Assembly: GCA_002790835.1 (NCBI GenBank)
Contig: PFVX01000035.1
Span: forward strand, 42,376 to 106,375
Reading direction: 5' to 3'
DNA: 64,000 bases
Origin: a bacterium CG_4_9_14_3_um_filter_65_15
GTDB lineage: Bacteria > Krumholzibacteriota > Krumholzibacteriia > LZORAL124-64-63
A program made the translations under genes and the position numbers. The first letter of the stretch is position 1. The number at the start of each line of letters is the position of its first letter. Shown here piece after piece: positions 51,701 through 59,684 of the stretch. The notes below the pieces were generated by a model. The model made no database searches. It saw only the letters and a program-made list of their open reading frames with translations, and was not told where the DNA came from.

Positions 51701-52127
51701 GGACATCCTGCATCTTCTCCTGCTGCCCGGGACCCGCTCCCACCGGGCGCAGATCCAGACGGGCCGGAACCGCCACCGGGCGGAAACGATAGGCCACCAC
51801 CAGCAGGGGTGGATTGGATTTCCCCTCCGCGGTGGAGATGAGCTGTCGCCAGGGCTTGAGCGGGACCAGCACCCCGGAGCGGCCCCGCAGTCTGACATCA
51901 CGGCCGTCGATGAGGAGGGAATCGCCCAAGGCCACGCGCAGGGAACCCGGATCGATGAAACCGTGCGCCAGAACCAGGGGTTCGTCCCCGGCCGGCAGGT
52001 CATGGAACTCCACCTCCACCCGCAATAGGTCTGCGGATGCGCCGGTGGGCGCTCCGAGGCAGAACCCGGGCCACAAGGTGACCGCCAGAGCCCACATCAC
52101 GACGAGCCTGCCCGTACCGGGAAACAC
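48678..52127 (-). CDS. Large SprA-like outer-membrane beta-barrel protein
   Basis: The 1149-residue exported protein (signal peptide ends around FCLGAPTG) is beta-rich to its end. Two segments recall SprA/Sov, the T9SS translocon: VVDQNLRLDISGHLTPDIS with EGNTQQLRDIDKV (~170-215), and GSERVSLDG...DYVIDYVRGSVTFTYHKLI (~305-332) followed by SSIVVEFEEGEGPYGR. True SprA proteins are about twice as long, so this is a half-length relative. GTG 52127 follows the NHL stop by two bases; ATG 52097 is an alternative. Translocon role is inferred from context. Confidence 0.75.
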   Translation of the reverse strand: MFPGTGRLVVMWALAVTLWPGFCLGAPTGASADLLRVEVEFHDLPAGDEPLVLAHGFIDPGSLRVALGDSLLIDGRDVRLRGRSGVLVPLKPWRQLISTAEGKSNPPLLVVAYRFRPVAVPARLDLRPVGAGPGQQEKMQDVPDKVMATGSTGQLDVRGSKTIQVSSGSRRDMVVDQNLRLDISGHLTPDISVRAFLSDDNLPVVPEGNTQQLRDIDKVLVQLQGRGWNATLGDFVARRPGTVYGGYRRKLQGVTFAGRNGQLSFDVLAGSPRGRYRTLQIKGEESNQGPYFLGGGDGSGNLFIVAGSERVSLDGISLVRGSDRDYVIDYVRGSVTFTYHKLITAESSIVVEFEEGEGPYGRTVTGAGAGLDFTVPGLVADGEFRVRMISEKDDPGRLRTGTLGPEDEATLASAGDDASLAIAPGAVAVPDSNGTYNLVEDAGGTHYVAAPASGAWDVSFYYVGIGLGDYDLATLDATGARLFVYRGEGLGTYRVGRPLDLPVSHSMMSMTAAVGDTAESHLQAEWDVSQQDLNRLSQLDDGDDQGHALRLAAAFAPRELRLAGRSLGRVHAAGSIDDLDATFRPFELVRDVFSYRRWGLEERARRVGFLQEADRQTVLRGGWEAGSAKRQVKVGLSRNGLDHGGDLTASLTSWTGSWRWGGFAGTHLWNEATAADRIDPLDIASTLRRHEVSWRVAWLRPSINYGFQRWRDAAHTGSGSAGFRQEQYGVGLVGDTGRALTWNVAFQRDLADSLQTGTWGRQRDGRTTRLNLTTGQVGGMRLVGEGTLRRIRAPGKAEQTTRLARTTVAGKWDRTGTDFTLGYRVDNSRTEVLDRQIVFVGDRQGDYDQDGRFLGLDLGAYDVVLAGTDSLVATTAVRADLNWRQEFVFLGRERWFGAWSVQTLASVEGRSTTDDVGSLLRLDPGLVLRDSSTVLGDVSVTEEMTLLKNHPGVDLRGKFEFRQTRDRQFASHPEDRLQRTWQVRGSVRTGRTTSWQARFLEGSENRSSTEDLLSARRSIAVGTRTAELGWVFSPGPELRLNLQGEYTQRSDAVSEVVQNEWAGHPTVRSRLHRAWTLQGDVRAGNVSSREPPGAVRPWFFPTQGVKVDVSMRLAWEPTRFLTVAANWFARKEGERRWQHDFRLESTARF

Positions 52128-52129
52128 GG

Positions 52130-53143
52130 CTACTGGTAGAGGATGCGGTAGATCAGCACGGCGCCTCGGGCCGGGTCGCTCACAGCGAGCTGGTCCCCCG
52201 GTCCGACCGCGACATCCACCGGGGCCAGGGGCGCGCCCTGAAGGGAGAAATCGGGTCCTGCGGACAGGAGCAACCGCAGCCCCGGATCCAGGACATGGAT
52301 GCGCCCGGACCCGGGATCAGCCACGAAGACGTTGCCGAAGCGGTCGCGATCCAGGCCGGCGGGCGCGACGAAGCGGTTGTCCGGGTCGAACACGCCCCCC
52401 ACGGCCTGTTCGTAGAAACCCAGGCGCCCATACAGAGCCAGCCTGCGATTGCCCTGGTCACTCACCAGGAAACTGCCGTCGGCACGAAATACCAGGCCCA
52501 TGGGATCCAGGAACTGGTCGCCCAGGCTGCCTGGGTCACCCAACCGCAGCGTCAGGTTGAGGAAGGAGTCCAGGAGCAGCACCTGCTGTCGGCCCACGTC
52601 CGTCACCAGCATACGGCCATCCTGGTCCATGGCGAATGCCGTCGTCTGGGGAGGATAGCCGGGATCAAGCTGGTCGATGTCCACCAGGACGTCCAGCAGG
52701 GCGCCACCCAGGTCGAAGCGGTAGACCCGGCCGCCGCCCGGATCCAGAACCAGAACCTTGAAACCGTCGACCAGGGCGTCCAGGGGCGCGTACGGCCGGG
52801 CCATGGGCAGTTCGAATTCGAACCAGGTATGCAGCATGGGATCCAGCCCGTGGACCTTGCCCTGCTTCTGGTCGCAGATGATCAGGGTGCCGTCGGGGCT
52901 GAAGGCGCAACCGGCCAGGCCGGTGAGGGGAAAGTAGGGCGCAGAAGGAAGGTTCTCGTAGGCCTGCACGAATTCCAGACCGATGACGCGGTTTGCGCGG
53001 CCGCTGGGGGCGGTACCGGAAGCACCTTGGTGCAAGTTGGCGTCCCGGACAGCAGGTCCGTTGCCGTATCCCCCGCCGCAGCCGGTGGCCAAGGCCACAC
53101 CGCCGATCAACACCAACAACCGGGCCACCCGGCGGCCGGGCAT
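52130..53143 (-). CDS. NHL-repeat (beta-propeller) lipoprotein
   Basis: The 337-residue protein begins MPGRRVARLLVLIGGVAL and has a lipobox LATGC, so it is a lipoprotein. Repeating units such as VFRADGSFLVSDQGNRRLALY and DRDRFGNVFVADPGSGRIHV are NHL blades, giving a five- or six-bladed propeller. The start overlaps the upstream stop as TGATG. Next to the SprA-like gene it may be an envelope accessory subunit; its ligand is unknown. Confidence 0.85.
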   Translation of the reverse strand: MPGRRVARLLVLIGGVALATGCGGGYGNGPAVRDANLHQGASGTAPSGRANRVIGLEFVQAYENLPSAPYFPLTGLAGCAFSPDGTLIICDQKQGKVHGLDPMLHTWFEFELPMARPYAPLDALVDGFKVLVLDPGGGRVYRFDLGGALLDVLVDIDQLDPGYPPQTTAFAMDQDGRMLVTDVGRQQVLLLDSFLNLTLRLGDPGSLGDQFLDPMGLVFRADGSFLVSDQGNRRLALYGRLGFYEQAVGGVFDPDNRFVAPAGLDRDRFGNVFVADPGSGRIHVLDPGLRLLLSAGPDFSLQGAPLAPVDVAVGPGDQLAVSDPARGAVLIYRILYQ

Positions 53144-54036
53144 CAAAATCCCCGCGAGACCACGCAGCGGGCGGTCGGTTTCGACCAGAGGGGATTCACC
53201 TCCATGCGCACGTTCATGCCCAGGACCTCGGTGCCCAGCAAGGGGTCGTCCCCACCGGCGCTCTTGACCGCATCGTAGACGGACACCGCGCGGTTCAGGA
53301 CCGCGAACAGGATGGTGAAGTCGCGGCGGTCGTAGGCGCGGGCGGCATCCGCGCGCATGAGCCGGTAGCCCAGCAGGCGGTCCGTGTTGGCCCACTGCCA
53401 GGCGTCTTCCGGGCCAACCAGTCCCGTCACGGCTTCCTGGGTCGCCCGGGCCTCACGGAGGCGGTCTTCGTTATAGGCGTCGCTGTCCATGAAGAGGTTG
53501 ACGTTCGCCCAGTAGGTTTCGTCATGGCTTCCGGAGGTGCCCGCGTAAATGCCGGCGAAGTCCCGGGAATTCTCCAACCGGTTGTCGCCCTTGGTGTCGA
53601 ACACGAAATAGGCCGTCCACACGGCGACTTCGACGCCGCCCATGATGTAGGCCTTCTGATGCTGGCCATTGTAATACTGACCGGCACCCGGCAGAATCGC
53701 GGACAACAGGCCGGCCTTGAACTTCTCGCCCAGATTCGAGGGGCCGCCGTCCTCTTTCTCAACGGCGGCGCCACCGAATTCATTCGTGGTGGAGATTCCC
53801 TGCCCGCCGATCTGCGTCCAGGCGGACGGGGCGCCCCCGTGCAGCAATCCGCGCCAATGGCTCGAGGACGGCCGGAAAGACGCCTCGGTGTCGCCATCTT
53901 GGGCCCAGGCATTGCCGGCCAGGACCAGATTGGCCAGGACCAAGCCGACCAACAGGAATCCCGGCATGCCCCACCGAGCCGTCTTCCGCTGCTGGTTCCG
54001 CTTCACGTCTTGCCTCCCGCTTCGATTGGCCGCCAT
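53143..54036 (-). CDS. DUF5683-like exported/membrane protein, copy 2
   Basis: The 297-residue protein has a signal-type segment ending AGNAWA and a short hydrophobic module AILPGAGQYYNGQHQKAY followed by IMGGVEVAVWTAYFVFD, as in DUF5683-type proteins. The C-terminal half is helical (LLGYRLMRADAARAYDRRDF) and ends with an Asn/Pro-rich stretch. It overlaps both neighbours by TGATG junctions. It resembles the next gene upstream in layout, so the pair arose by duplication or joint recruitment. Confidence 0.8.
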   Translation of the reverse strand: MAANRSGRQDVKRNQQRKTARWGMPGFLLVGLVLANLVLAGNAWAQDGDTEASFRPSSSHWRGLLHGGAPSAWTQIGGQGISTTNEFGGAAVEKEDGGPSNLGEKFKAGLLSAILPGAGQYYNGQHQKAYIMGGVEVAVWTAYFVFDTKGDNRLENSRDFAGIYAGTSGSHDETYWANVNLFMDSDAYNEDRLREARATQEAVTGLVGPEDAWQWANTDRLLGYRLMRADAARAYDRRDFTILFAVLNRAVSVYDAVKSAGGDDPLLGTEVLGMNVRMEVNPLWSKPTARCVVSRGF

Positions 54037-55028
54037 CAGAAACTCACCGCCGCCGCCATCACACCGCGCCCCCAGCCTGCGGGCTGGGCGCGGAAGCTGA
54101 CTTCGTGGCCCGACACCGCGAGGGGACCGTGGGATTCCCCGCCCAGGAACCCTTCCAGGTAAGCCGTCTGGACCACGCTGAAAACGCGGAGGCCGATGTT
54201 CACCAGCAGCCAGTTGTCCTGCTTGGCGTAGGCGTCGTCCGATTTCCCGCGCATGACCCGGTAGGTTTCCCGGTGCTCGGAGGTGAAGGGCTGCCGCACG
54301 TCGTCCAGGGTGCCCGTGGGCACGTAGCCACCGGTGGCCACAGTGTCGTAGGGATTGGTGAAATCGTCCCAGCCGAACACGAACTGGTCCCACTTGCCGA
54401 GGTTTTCGTAGTACTCCCACTCATCCGCTTCCTTGCTGACATAGAGATTCAAGTCGCCGATGTCTCCGACATCATTGATGGTCGTGATCTCCATATAGGC
54501 TTGGCCCAGGGGAACGCCCTGGTCGTTCTCCATCACATTGGGGTCGTAGGTGTAACCTTCATTGGGCGCACCGCTGTAGGCGCCAACCAGTTTGTAGAGG
54601 CTCCAGTGCTCGTCGGCGTAGTCGAAGAACTCCTGTTTCAGATCGTCGCCGTCGTTGCCGTACTTGACCACCTGGGTCCAGGCAAAGATGTCGGCGGCCA
54701 TCATCACGTAACCCCGTTTGTAGCCCAGCATGGCCTCCCCGCTTCCGGGCATCACGAAAGAGGAAAGAATGTGCAACGCCTTGTTGCCGTCGCTGGGTCC
54801 GCCCTCTTCGGAGAACTTCACCGACTGCGGGGCGGCGCTGCCGATTTCCGTTTGGGCGGAGGCGAAACCCATCAGGGCGCGGTCCTCCCGCGCCGGCCGG
54901 TCGAGAAGCCAATTGGCGCCCGAGACGCCGACCGCTGGGTCACTCCGCTCACCAGAAGCCAGAGCCGGGGATCCAAGCGAGGCCAGAAGTCCGCCGAGCA
55001 GGGAGGCCATGATCATTCTTTTCTTCAT
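54036..55028 (-). CDS. DUF5683-like exported/membrane protein, copy 1
   Basis: The 330-residue protein starts MKKRMIMASLLGG with a signal peptide ending ALASG. The module LSSFVMPGSGEAMLGYKRGY followed by VMMAADIFAWTQVV parallels AILPGAGQYYNGQHQKAY in its neighbour. The C-terminal part (YRVMRGKSDDAYAKQDNWLL) also aligns with the neighbour. ATG 55028 has AGGA at seven bases. Function unknown; linked to the M6 protease gene by a 32-bp gap. Confidence 0.8.
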   Translation of the reverse strand: MKKRMIMASLLGGLLASLGSPALASGERSDPAVGVSGANWLLDRPAREDRALMGFASAQTEIGSAAPQSVKFSEEGGPSDGNKALHILSSFVMPGSGEAMLGYKRGYVMMAADIFAWTQVVKYGNDGDDLKQEFFDYADEHWSLYKLVGAYSGAPNEGYTYDPNVMENDQGVPLGQAYMEITTINDVGDIGDLNLYVSKEADEWEYYENLGKWDQFVFGWDDFTNPYDTVATGGYVPTGTLDDVRQPFTSEHRETYRVMRGKSDDAYAKQDNWLLVNIGLRVFSVVQTAYLEGFLGGESHGPLAVSGHEVSFRAQPAGWGRGVMAAAVSF

Positions 55029-55060
55029 GCCGTTATCCTTTCCTATCCGTCCAGGGCCGC

Positions 55061-58000
55061 TCAACGCTCGACCGCAAGGGTCATGGTGCGCAGGGTCCGG
55101 CCTGATGATGAACTGAATTGCAAGCGACAGACATAGAGGCCACTGGCCAAATTCGGCAGATCCACCTGGTGTTCGTTGACCACGTCGGCGTCTGCTTCGA
55201 TCGCAACGTGGAAGACGATCTCCCCCTCCAGGTTGTGCACCCAGAAGTCCGCCGGTGTCTGATCCGCACTGGAGAAACGGACCGTCAGGGGAGAATCTCC
55301 CAGCGGGTTGGGATAGAGCACGGCCCTATCGATCTGATCCGCAGCCGGGGCTTGGGCCCCCAGGGACGTGGGCGTGCCGTCCGGACCCTTGCGGGCCGCT
55401 CCGCCTCCGGCTCCCAGCCACTCGCTCGTGCGCAGGGCCGGGGCGGCGGCCGCGAGTTTGAAACCGGTGATGCGTCCATTGGCGAGATTGCGTTCCAGGG
55501 GTGGTCCGGCATATCCGCCTTCGCTCACCAGCCACAGGATCCGTTCGCGGTCGGCGGTGTAGCCCTGGCCCAATGCGCAGCCCGATCCGGAATCATCTCC
55601 CCACCGCACGGGGTAACCCGCCAGCAGTTTGCCCCGGGCATCCAGGGCCATGAGGTGACCACCCGCGGTCGGCGCGTAGATCTCGTTGACGCCGTCGCCC
55701 GTGCCGTCGGCCACCACAACCGGCCCGGCAAACCGCGTGCTGTCGGGCAGGGGAAAAAGGTCGCGCAAAAGGACCGGCCACCCCTGGAGCGCGGCACCGG
55801 AACCCGAGAAGGCGTGGATCCTCTCGGGTGTGACCAGGATCATGTCGTTGCGGCCGTCACCGTCCAGGTCCGCCACGGCCGGATCTCCGATTACGGTGCC
55901 CGAAAAGGCGAGAGGATCATGCGGCGCCCATTCGCCTGCGCTGCTCTGCCAGGCTCCGAGTTCGGCGATGTCGTCGAACAAGAACAATTCCTCTTCGGCA
56001 CCCGCCTGGAACCATGCCGTGCGCACCAGCCCGGAGGGATCGCCCGCCGGATAGCCATCGGTATGGATCACGCCACCGGTGCCCTGGGCGAATTCGATCT
56101 GGAACCATCCTTCAGCCAAGGGAACGACGATGCCGTTTCCCTGTGGGCTCACGGTGCATGGCCCAACCAGCGCGCCCAGATTTCCCGACAGCGGTGCCTG
56201 ACGCGAATCCCCGTCGGCCGGATCCAGGACGATCACCTCACCGGAGACCGCGGGAACCAGGATCGCCTGCCCGCCTGCCTCGTCATCCACCACCACGGCG
56301 GCCTGGCTGAGTCCCACGTCCAGATCCCGCTGCCAGACCGTTTCGGCCCCGGTGCCCAGAATGGTCAGCCCCACGGTCCCGCCTGTGGTCGACCACAGGA
56401 TTCCGCTCTCTCCCGGGGTCCGGGAGATGGCAAGCGGTGGACCGGCCAGGTCGCCGGGCAGGGTGGCCACGGAACCGGCCGGATCCATCCCCGGCCATTT
56501 CGGAAAACCGGAAAGATTCAGCGCCATCAGATGGTTCGGCCCGGCTCCCTCCCCCTGCTGGGGCCGGGTGCCGAAAACCAGGATGCTGCTGCCGTCGGCC
56601 AGGACCACGGGGGTCAGGGAAAACGGAGCGATGGCCTGGGGCAAGGCCACATCGAGCGGCGAAAGCGTCCAGGGGAATCCCTCCTGGGCGTCGGCGATCC
56701 CGCCGTGGAATGTCATCACCGACGGCCTGTTCGTGGCCAGGGGGGCAACGCCATCCATATAGAAACCGGACCAGGAGCGATCCACGCAACGGCTGGAAGG
56801 AAAACCCTCGGGATGGAGCGATGTGAAACCGGTGGTGGCGCCGGTGAAATCATACCCCCCGAAGGGATCATAAACGGTGCCGTACCACCCCAGGGTGTAG
56901 GCGTTGAGGATGCCGATATCCTGGATCCCGTCGGCTTCCACCAGGCGCAAGCCGTCACCACCGGTGTTGATGGTGTTGGTGGCCAGGCCCGCTTCGATGC
57001 GGTCATTGTTGACGTGCCAGACCAGGACGCCGCCCGCCGGCATGAAATAGTCGTAGAGCCCGGAATTTTGCCACGCCCCACCCGGCAACTGTCCGGCGAG
57101 GTACTGGATGACCCCGGTGGGCTCATCCCGTTCGAAGGAAAGGTTGACGTAAGGTGTCTCATTCGGACCGCTGGGTACCCAGCGATTTTCCAGCAGGAAC
57201 CACTCCCGAAGCGAGGATCCGGCCCTCAGACCCTGGTGGTCCCGCAGGTTGAAGATCCCGCTCGATCCGTTGTACAAGTAATACTGTTCCCGCGGCACCT
57301 GGACCGCGGGCAGATTGTAGTTCCGGTTCTCGCCCTGAACCTCACCCATCTCGAGCCAGCCCAGGAACCATTTGTCCCAGGCACCCAGGGAAGGGGGCAC
57401 CGCTCCGGTGGCGACCACGGTCACGGTGTCGCCCTCATCGGCGATAGCGGAAATGGCCACGGCCAGGTTGGTGCCGGAATCCATGAGATCCCAGATGCCG
57501 GCGTTGGGCGTCATGTAGTCGGTGTTGTACACGTCCGGCAACCCCAGCGCATGCCCGAATTCGTGGTAGAACGCCGCGGCGATGCTGCCGGCGTCCCCGT
57601 CCTGGTTGGTCGTCTCCGGGATGATGGAGCACTCGGTGAGTTGCCCGACCGCTCCGGTGCCGCTATCGATGCTGGAAAGAGGTTCGGGGTCACCCAGGTT
57701 GACGAAGAATGTCGGGATGTCGTTGGGTGAATCGCCGTTGATGTCGCTTTGCCAATCGCTGCCGGCGTGCACGAAGATGATGTAGGTGAAGGGGTTGTCG
57801 TCGTCGAAGTCGGCGAGGTTCACCGAGCCGTCGGCCTGGGTGCCCGCGTCGGTGGTCTGGATCATGTCGCGCACCAGGCCTTCGAGCCCCTCGTAGGTCC
57901 AGAAGCCATCCGAGCCGGGACCATAGTCGGCCACATCGCTCACCTGATAGCTATCCTCGGGATCCTCCGGCAGAACCCTGCCGTCGATGTGCAGGCGGCC

Positions 58001-58555
58001 ACCGGACTGGTAGCGATAGTACTCCGACAGTCCCTTGAGGTGAGCCTCGTAGAAGGCCTTGTCGTGCGGCGGCGGATCGATCTCCAGCACTCCGGGATCG
58101 GCAAGGGGGTCGAGCATGAAATCGCCGCCGGGTGCGATGGTCGTCAGATTGGAATCGCGGTTGGTCGCGAAGGAGACCCGCACCAGGAGCACATGCAGCG
58201 TGTCCTGGAAATCCGTCGCGGCCTTGTTCCCTCCCCCGATCCTCAAGGCCGTCCCCAACCCCCGGGACCGCAACAAAGCCTGGCTCTTGGCCGACATCTG
58301 TCGCGCGCCGAGCAACTCGTGGACGGCCATCCAGCGCCTGTTGATCTCCTTGGCGTTTTCCTGCCGCCGGGCGACGGCATCGGGCCCGGCGCTGCGCGCC
58401 CAAGCCTGTGGGTCGTACCGCCGGACGGGAATGCGTCCGTAGGGGGCCTGGTCGGCCGCCCAGGCGGAAGATCCCACCAGCAGCCAGAATATCAAAAGGA
58501 GCAGGCTGCCCCGGGACAGGGGCAGCCGGGATCCGGGATCGGGTCGGTGTGTCAA
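55061..58555 (-). CDS. M6-family metalloprotease with T9SS-type C-terminal sorting domain
   Basis: The 1164-residue secreted protease has a signal peptide, the zinc motif FYHEFGHALGLPD (~329-333) and NAGIWDLMDSG, which define the M6 (immune inhibitor A-like) family. The middle third carries FG-GAP/VCBS-like repeats (VADLDGDGRNDMIL). Residues ~1078-1164 form a C-terminal domain starting VLYPNPLGDSPLTVRFS, with LPNLASGLYVCRLQFS, the pattern of type A T9SS sorting signals. The start is TTG at 58555 with AGGAG seven bases upstream. Likely cargo of the neighbouring secretion genes. Confidence 0.9.
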   Translation of the reverse strand: MTHRPDPGSRLPLSRGSLLLLIFWLLVGSSAWAADQAPYGRIPVRRYDPQAWARSAGPDAVARRQENAKEINRRWMAVHELLGARQMSAKSQALLRSRGLGTALRIGGGNKAATDFQDTLHVLLVRVSFATNRDSNLTTIAPGGDFMLDPLADPGVLEIDPPPHDKAFYEAHLKGLSEYYRYQSGGRLHIDGRVLPEDPEDSYQVSDVADYGPGSDGFWTYEGLEGLVRDMIQTTDAGTQADGSVNLADFDDDNPFTYIIFVHAGSDWQSDINGDSPNDIPTFFVNLGDPEPLSSIDSGTGAVGQLTECSIIPETTNQDGDAGSIAAAFYHEFGHALGLPDVYNTDYMTPNAGIWDLMDSGTNLAVAISAIADEGDTVTVVATGAVPPSLGAWDKWFLGWLEMGEVQGENRNYNLPAVQVPREQYYLYNGSSGIFNLRDHQGLRAGSSLREWFLLENRWVPSGPNETPYVNLSFERDEPTGVIQYLAGQLPGGAWQNSGLYDYFMPAGGVLVWHVNNDRIEAGLATNTINTGGDGLRLVEADGIQDIGILNAYTLGWYGTVYDPFGGYDFTGATTGFTSLHPEGFPSSRCVDRSWSGFYMDGVAPLATNRPSVMTFHGGIADAQEGFPWTLSPLDVALPQAIAPFSLTPVVLADGSSILVFGTRPQQGEGAGPNHLMALNLSGFPKWPGMDPAGSVATLPGDLAGPPLAISRTPGESGILWSTTGGTVGLTILGTGAETVWQRDLDVGLSQAAVVVDDEAGGQAILVPAVSGEVIVLDPADGDSRQAPLSGNLGALVGPCTVSPQGNGIVVPLAEGWFQIEFAQGTGGVIHTDGYPAGDPSGLVRTAWFQAGAEEELFLFDDIAELGAWQSSAGEWAPHDPLAFSGTVIGDPAVADLDGDGRNDMILVTPERIHAFSGSGAALQGWPVLLRDLFPLPDSTRFAGPVVVADGTGDGVNEIYAPTAGGHLMALDARGKLLAGYPVRWGDDSGSGCALGQGYTADRERILWLVSEGGYAGPPLERNLANGRITGFKLAAAAPALRTSEWLGAGGGAARKGPDGTPTSLGAQAPAADQIDRAVLYPNPLGDSPLTVRFSSADQTPADFWVHNLEGEIVFHVAIEADADVVNEHQVDLPNLASGLYVCRLQFSSSSGRTLRTMTLAVER

Positions 58556-58597
58556 GACAGGACTCCTTGTCCCAGGGGTCGGTCGGACTTGAATTGA

Positions 58598-59635
58598 CTA
58601 GAAACGATAAGCAAAGGACAGGCGCTTGACGTCGTCCAAACCTTTGGCCTGAGGCACCTTGGCGAAATCGAAAGTGATGGCCTGTCCGACCCAGCGGGTG
58701 AGATCCACACCGAAACCGAAGGTCGAAGCGTTGATGTCGCCGTAATCCGCACTCTTGTAACCGAAGCGCATGAAGAGCGAACGCAGGTAGTTCCACTCGA
58801 TCCCGGCTCCGTATTCCTTTTCCTCGGTGGCGAAACCGAAGCCCCACGAGTCGTCCTTGAACTTGTACAGAGGCACCAGGTAATCGGCCACCACCAGCAG
58901 GCCCATGTATTCGCTGCGGTACAGGCTGGAAGCCACGCCGAAGGTGATCTTCCGCGGCATGGGATCCTTCTGGGCTGCGTTGACGTGCTGGATGCCGGGC
59001 CCCAGGTTGGCCACGGCCACGCCGAGATTGGAGCGCAGCGAGGGAACCTTCATGTGCACTCCGAAGTCCACGCCGAAGCTGTCGCCGCTTCCGCTACCGG
59101 ATCCACTGCCCAGGGTGTCCTGCAGGATGTTGTCCTCGGTGAGCTTGTCACGGAAGTACTTCACGCCCAGGCCCACCCCGACAGTGCCGGACAACCGCAC
59201 GGCGTAGTTGGCCCCGAAGGCCCAGGCGTACGAGGAGAAGGTCCCCTTGCTGGTCTGGTCCTCGCCCGTGGCCTCCTGGCTTCCCATATCCAGGTAGTTC
59301 AGGTAGAAGCCCAGGGCTCCCGTCTCGCCCATGGGCTGGCCGTAGCCGACCCAGTACAGGGCGATATCGTCCGCCAGGCCTTCGGCCAGGGGCGACTGCA
59401 TGATATGAAGGTCATGGTCCTTTTCCCGCAAGGGCATGAAGGCGAAGCCGCCCAGATTCCACCACATGGCCGTGGCGTCCTGGGACAGGGCCGTACCCGC
59501 TTCACCCATGGCCGCGTAGCGCGCGCCGATGGGGAACACCAGGTTGATGGCACCCGCTCCCGAAGCCAGAGCGCTACCGGCAAAACCGGCAACCAGCATT
59601 GCGGCCAGAACGGCCACCATCAATTTCCTCTTCAT
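58598..59635 (-). CDS. PorV/PorQ-family outer-membrane protein
   Basis: The 345-residue protein begins MKRKLMVAVLAAMLVAG with a signal peptide ending ALASG, then INLVFPIGARYAAMGEAGTA and DATAMWWNLGG, the start typical of PorV/PorQ (FadL-like) barrels. It ends in an aromatic-rich strand, VKRLSFAYRF. In T9SS, PorV carries cargo from the SprA channel to the PorU sortase. It sits between a C25/PorU-like gene and an M6 protease with a sorting domain. ATG 59635 is preceded by GGAGGT. Confidence 0.88.
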   Translation of the reverse strand: MKRKLMVAVLAAMLVAGFAGSALASGAGAINLVFPIGARYAAMGEAGTALSQDATAMWWNLGGFAFMPLREKDHDLHIMQSPLAEGLADDIALYWVGYGQPMGETGALGFYLNYLDMGSQEATGEDQTSKGTFSSYAWAFGANYAVRLSGTVGVGLGVKYFRDKLTEDNILQDTLGSGSGSGSGDSFGVDFGVHMKVPSLRSNLGVAVANLGPGIQHVNAAQKDPMPRKITFGVASSLYRSEYMGLLVVADYLVPLYKFKDDSWGFGFATEEKEYGAGIEWNYLRSLFMRFGYKSADYGDINASTFGFGVDLTRWVGQAITFDFAKVPQAKGLDDVKRLSFAYRF

Positions 59636-59684
59636 CGTTGTCTTACCTCCACTAGGGTGATGCTCCATGGGGGAGCCTCGGGGA

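Noticed and set aside
55118..57730. 870-codon plus-strand frame opposite the M6 protease gene
   Set aside because: Shadow of a gene with an intact zinc-protease motif.
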